21,660 nt of DNA. Source: Leucosporidium creatinivorum. Its lineage: Eukaryota; Basidiomycota; Microbotryomycetes; Leucosporidiales; Leucosporidiaceae. How positions within the stretch are numbered: the first letter of the stretch is position 1; every line of letters begins with the position of its first letter. This document shows positions 20,308 through 21,660 of the stretch, in pieces. The stretch covers positions 1 through 21,660 of the forward strand of contig BCKL01000055.1 of assembly GCA_001600635.1 (NCBI GenBank), read 5' to 3'. The notes under the pieces were generated by a model. The model made no database searches. It saw nothing but the letters and a program-made list of their open reading frames with translations, and had not been told where the DNA came from. Position numbers and translations under genes: made by a program.

Positions 20308-20606
20308 ATAGGGAGGGACTGAACAGCATATATAGAGTTCCTGGGCTCCGTTTTCTCTTCTTTTCTCACGACCGATTGACGATAGCAGAAGCAGCATCAA
20401 AAGCATGAATGGCCAGTTTGCACTTTGGGTTAGCATATGAAACGGACTTTGTTTGATGAGCTTTGTCCGAGCACGGGAGATGAGAAAAGAGAGATGAGCG
20501 AGGACTCGAAAGCTAGCGCCGAGGTCGAAAGTTCCGCGACCACGCTCCCCCCTCTCTCTTCGTCTCCCTTCCTCCCGTCTCTCGTCCGAATAGAAGAGCG
20601 TACGCG
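20308..20606. other. Intergenic region, Chs4 3' end and GFA promoter
   Basis: The 299-bp spacer holds a TATATA element at about 20329 just past the Chs4 stop, which may belong to 3' end formation, and a pyrimidine-rich stretch at 20550-20585 before the next start. No gene is supported. Confidence 0.45.
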
Positions 20607-21235
20607 ATGTCTAGCACTATCGTTCACCGCGGTGGCTGTCTCTGCGGCCAGTCTACCATTGAAATCCGCGAGACTTGCTCGCCTCACATCGTCTGTCACT
20701 GCAGGTGAGTCGTCTAGCGTGCAGCTGAAGCTCTTCAATTTTGCAGCTGACCTAACTCTTGCCTCTCAACCATCAATAGCGACTGCCACGCCCTCTCCGC
20801 GCTGCTCATCTCTACATCGTCTGTCCCATCTCGGCCGTGACGATCACCTCGTCCTGCCTACGCTACTACGATACCGTCGCCGCTTCTGGTACGACTCTCC
20901 ACCGTCAGTTCTGCAGAGGGTGCGGCGCCAACATTGCTCATACGAGCGACAAGCTCGGCGAGAAGAGTGAGCTTCGGCGGTCGGCCATAGGATCGAGCTG
21001 ATCTGCTCGTGTTGCAGTGGTCGTCGGTACTGCTTGTCTTCCTCGCTTCAAGGACGTGCCCATCACCGTCGAGTTCTTCGTCAAGGACCGCTGGTGAGTC
21101 GGCTTTGCCGTCGCCGAGGAGCTAGGAAGATCGCTCTCAGTGAGGGAGACGACTCTCACGCGGTCTCCCTCGTCTCGCAGGCCAGGTCTGAAGCCCATCG
21201 AGGGAGCCAAGCAGTACGAGATGATGCACGAGTGA
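20607..21235 (+). pseudogene. GFA/CENP-V-like zinc protein with a frame break
   Basis: Small proteins of the glutathione-dependent formaldehyde-activating (GFA) fold bind zinc through clustered cysteines; most fungal members have no proven substrate. Supported exons: 20607-20704, 20780-20966, 21018-21093 and 21181-21235. Reading gives GGCLCGQ, then CHCSDC across the first intron, then LRYYDTVAASG, FCRGCGANI, EFFVKDRWPGL and a stop after EMMHE, all typical of the family at about 138 residues. Exon 2 changes frame near 20830-20840: upstream it reads LLISTSSVPSRP and meets a stop, while the next frame continues VTITSS. The exons total 416 nt, one short of a multiple of three. No GT-AG intron explains the shift. 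Either a sequencing or assembly error in a live gene or a recent inactivation fits; all zinc ligands and splice sites remain intact. Confidence 0.75.
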
Positions 21236-21529
21236 GCTGGAGGTGGGAGAGGGCTCGGAGAGTAGGGCGGGATAGGGAATGAGTCGGGTGCAGTGGGCCG
21301 AGCTCACCTCGGCAGTGTTTTCGGGGCTGTAGGTAGGACTGAAGATATTGAAAGCTCTGATCACTTCAGCTGAGAGACAGGGAGCACGGTCGCGCCCCCC
21401 CTTCAACTCCGAAAGACTTGCTCGGCGTAGTCAGAACTCGGCGGTCCCATCTGACTTGGCTGGCCTCGCAGACTCTCGCCGTCAGCCAGCGTTCAAGTCT
21501 CTTGTAGACACGGCTATGTATTCAGCACA
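21236..21529. other. Intergenic region at right end
   Basis: No domain or convincing splice pattern is visible on either strand. It probably holds the 3' UTR of the GFA gene and, if real, the 3' UTR of the minus-strand gene entering from the right edge. Confidence 0.45.
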
Positions 21530-21660
21530 TCAACTCCCCGCCTTGCAGCACAAGAGCAAGCTATCACGCCTCGGCCGCTGAGCACCGAGCGCCGAGCGCT
21601 TCACTGGGCGAAAAACGAGTCGTCAGCTCGACGCCGACACTCACAGACGGAACCCGCTCA
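21530..21660 (-). CDS. Possible 3' end of an unknown minus-strand gene
   Basis: On the minus strand the window edge shows an intron-like segment: donor GTGAGTGT near 21643, branch sequence GAGCTGAC near 21625 and acceptor CGCCCAG near 21604. This is the pattern of the other introns here. The exon after it could read KRSALGAQRPRRDSLLLCC and end at a TGA at 21530-21532; another frame stops near 21564. No family can be assigned from so little sequence. Confidence 0.3.

Noticed and set aside
19417-20436. Long minus-strand open frame (339 codons), Leu-rich
   Set aside because: It is antisense to the last Chs4 exons, and its Leu/Arg composition mirrors the Gln- and Pro-rich coding strand.
1-21660. 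Transposons, virus-like elements, CRISPR arrays, biosynthetic cluster
   Set aside because: No transposase, reverse transcriptase, capsid, terminal repeats or spaced direct repeats are visible, and the genes are unrelated housekeeping functions.

Overview
This is a gene-dense, intron-rich nuclear segment from a fungus, most likely a basidiomycete yeast-like lineage. The evidence is a GC-rich sequence, about 60 short introns (mostly 50-120 nt), GTGAGT/GTACGT-type donors, CTRAY branch sites and strongly C-ending codons. A red-yeast-type group (Pucciniomycotina) would fit, but that is inference from style only. I see no transposon, virus-like element, CRISPR array or prophage.

Layout. Positions 1-1550 carry two intron-containing tRNA genes on the minus strand, tRNA-Met(CAU) and tRNA-Tyr(GUA), in otherwise featureless DNA. 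Then come ten protein genes, nine of them complete: a 12-exon prolyl iminopeptidase (+, 1823-3461); MICOS subunit Mic19 (-, 3638-4415); mitochondrial ribosomal protein uL15m (+, 4557-5762); the Holliday-junction nuclease partner Eme1 (-, 5839-8403); tRNA dimethylallyltransferase Mod5/TRIT1 (-, 8654-10631); the AN1/UBL protein Cuz1/ZFAND1 (+, 10836-11721); a sorbitol/xylitol-type zinc dehydrogenase (+, 12237-13864); an APC/LAT-type amino-acid permease (-, 14025-16600); the chitin-synthase-III activator Chs4/Skt5 with a C-terminal CaaX box (+, 17112-20307); and a GFA/CENP-V-like zinc protein whose reading frame breaks (+, 20607-21235). A possible 3' end of a minus-strand gene lies at the right edge.

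The arrangement alternates head-to-head and tail-to-tail pairs. Three divergent pairs share short promoters: Mic19/uL15m (141 bp, both mitochondrial), Mod5/Cuz1 (204 bp, or 42 bp if an upstream Mod5 start is used) and permease/Chs4 (511 bp). The genes are housekeeping and do not form a cluster for one pathway.

Most interesting points: possible dual start codons giving mitochondrial leaders on Mod5 and on the iminopeptidase, the Mic19/uL15m shared promoter, a GC-AG intron that decides the permease C-terminus, an anticodon-intron helix in the tRNA-Met precursor, and the one-base frame break in the GFA gene. I found nothing that amounts to a new biological system.
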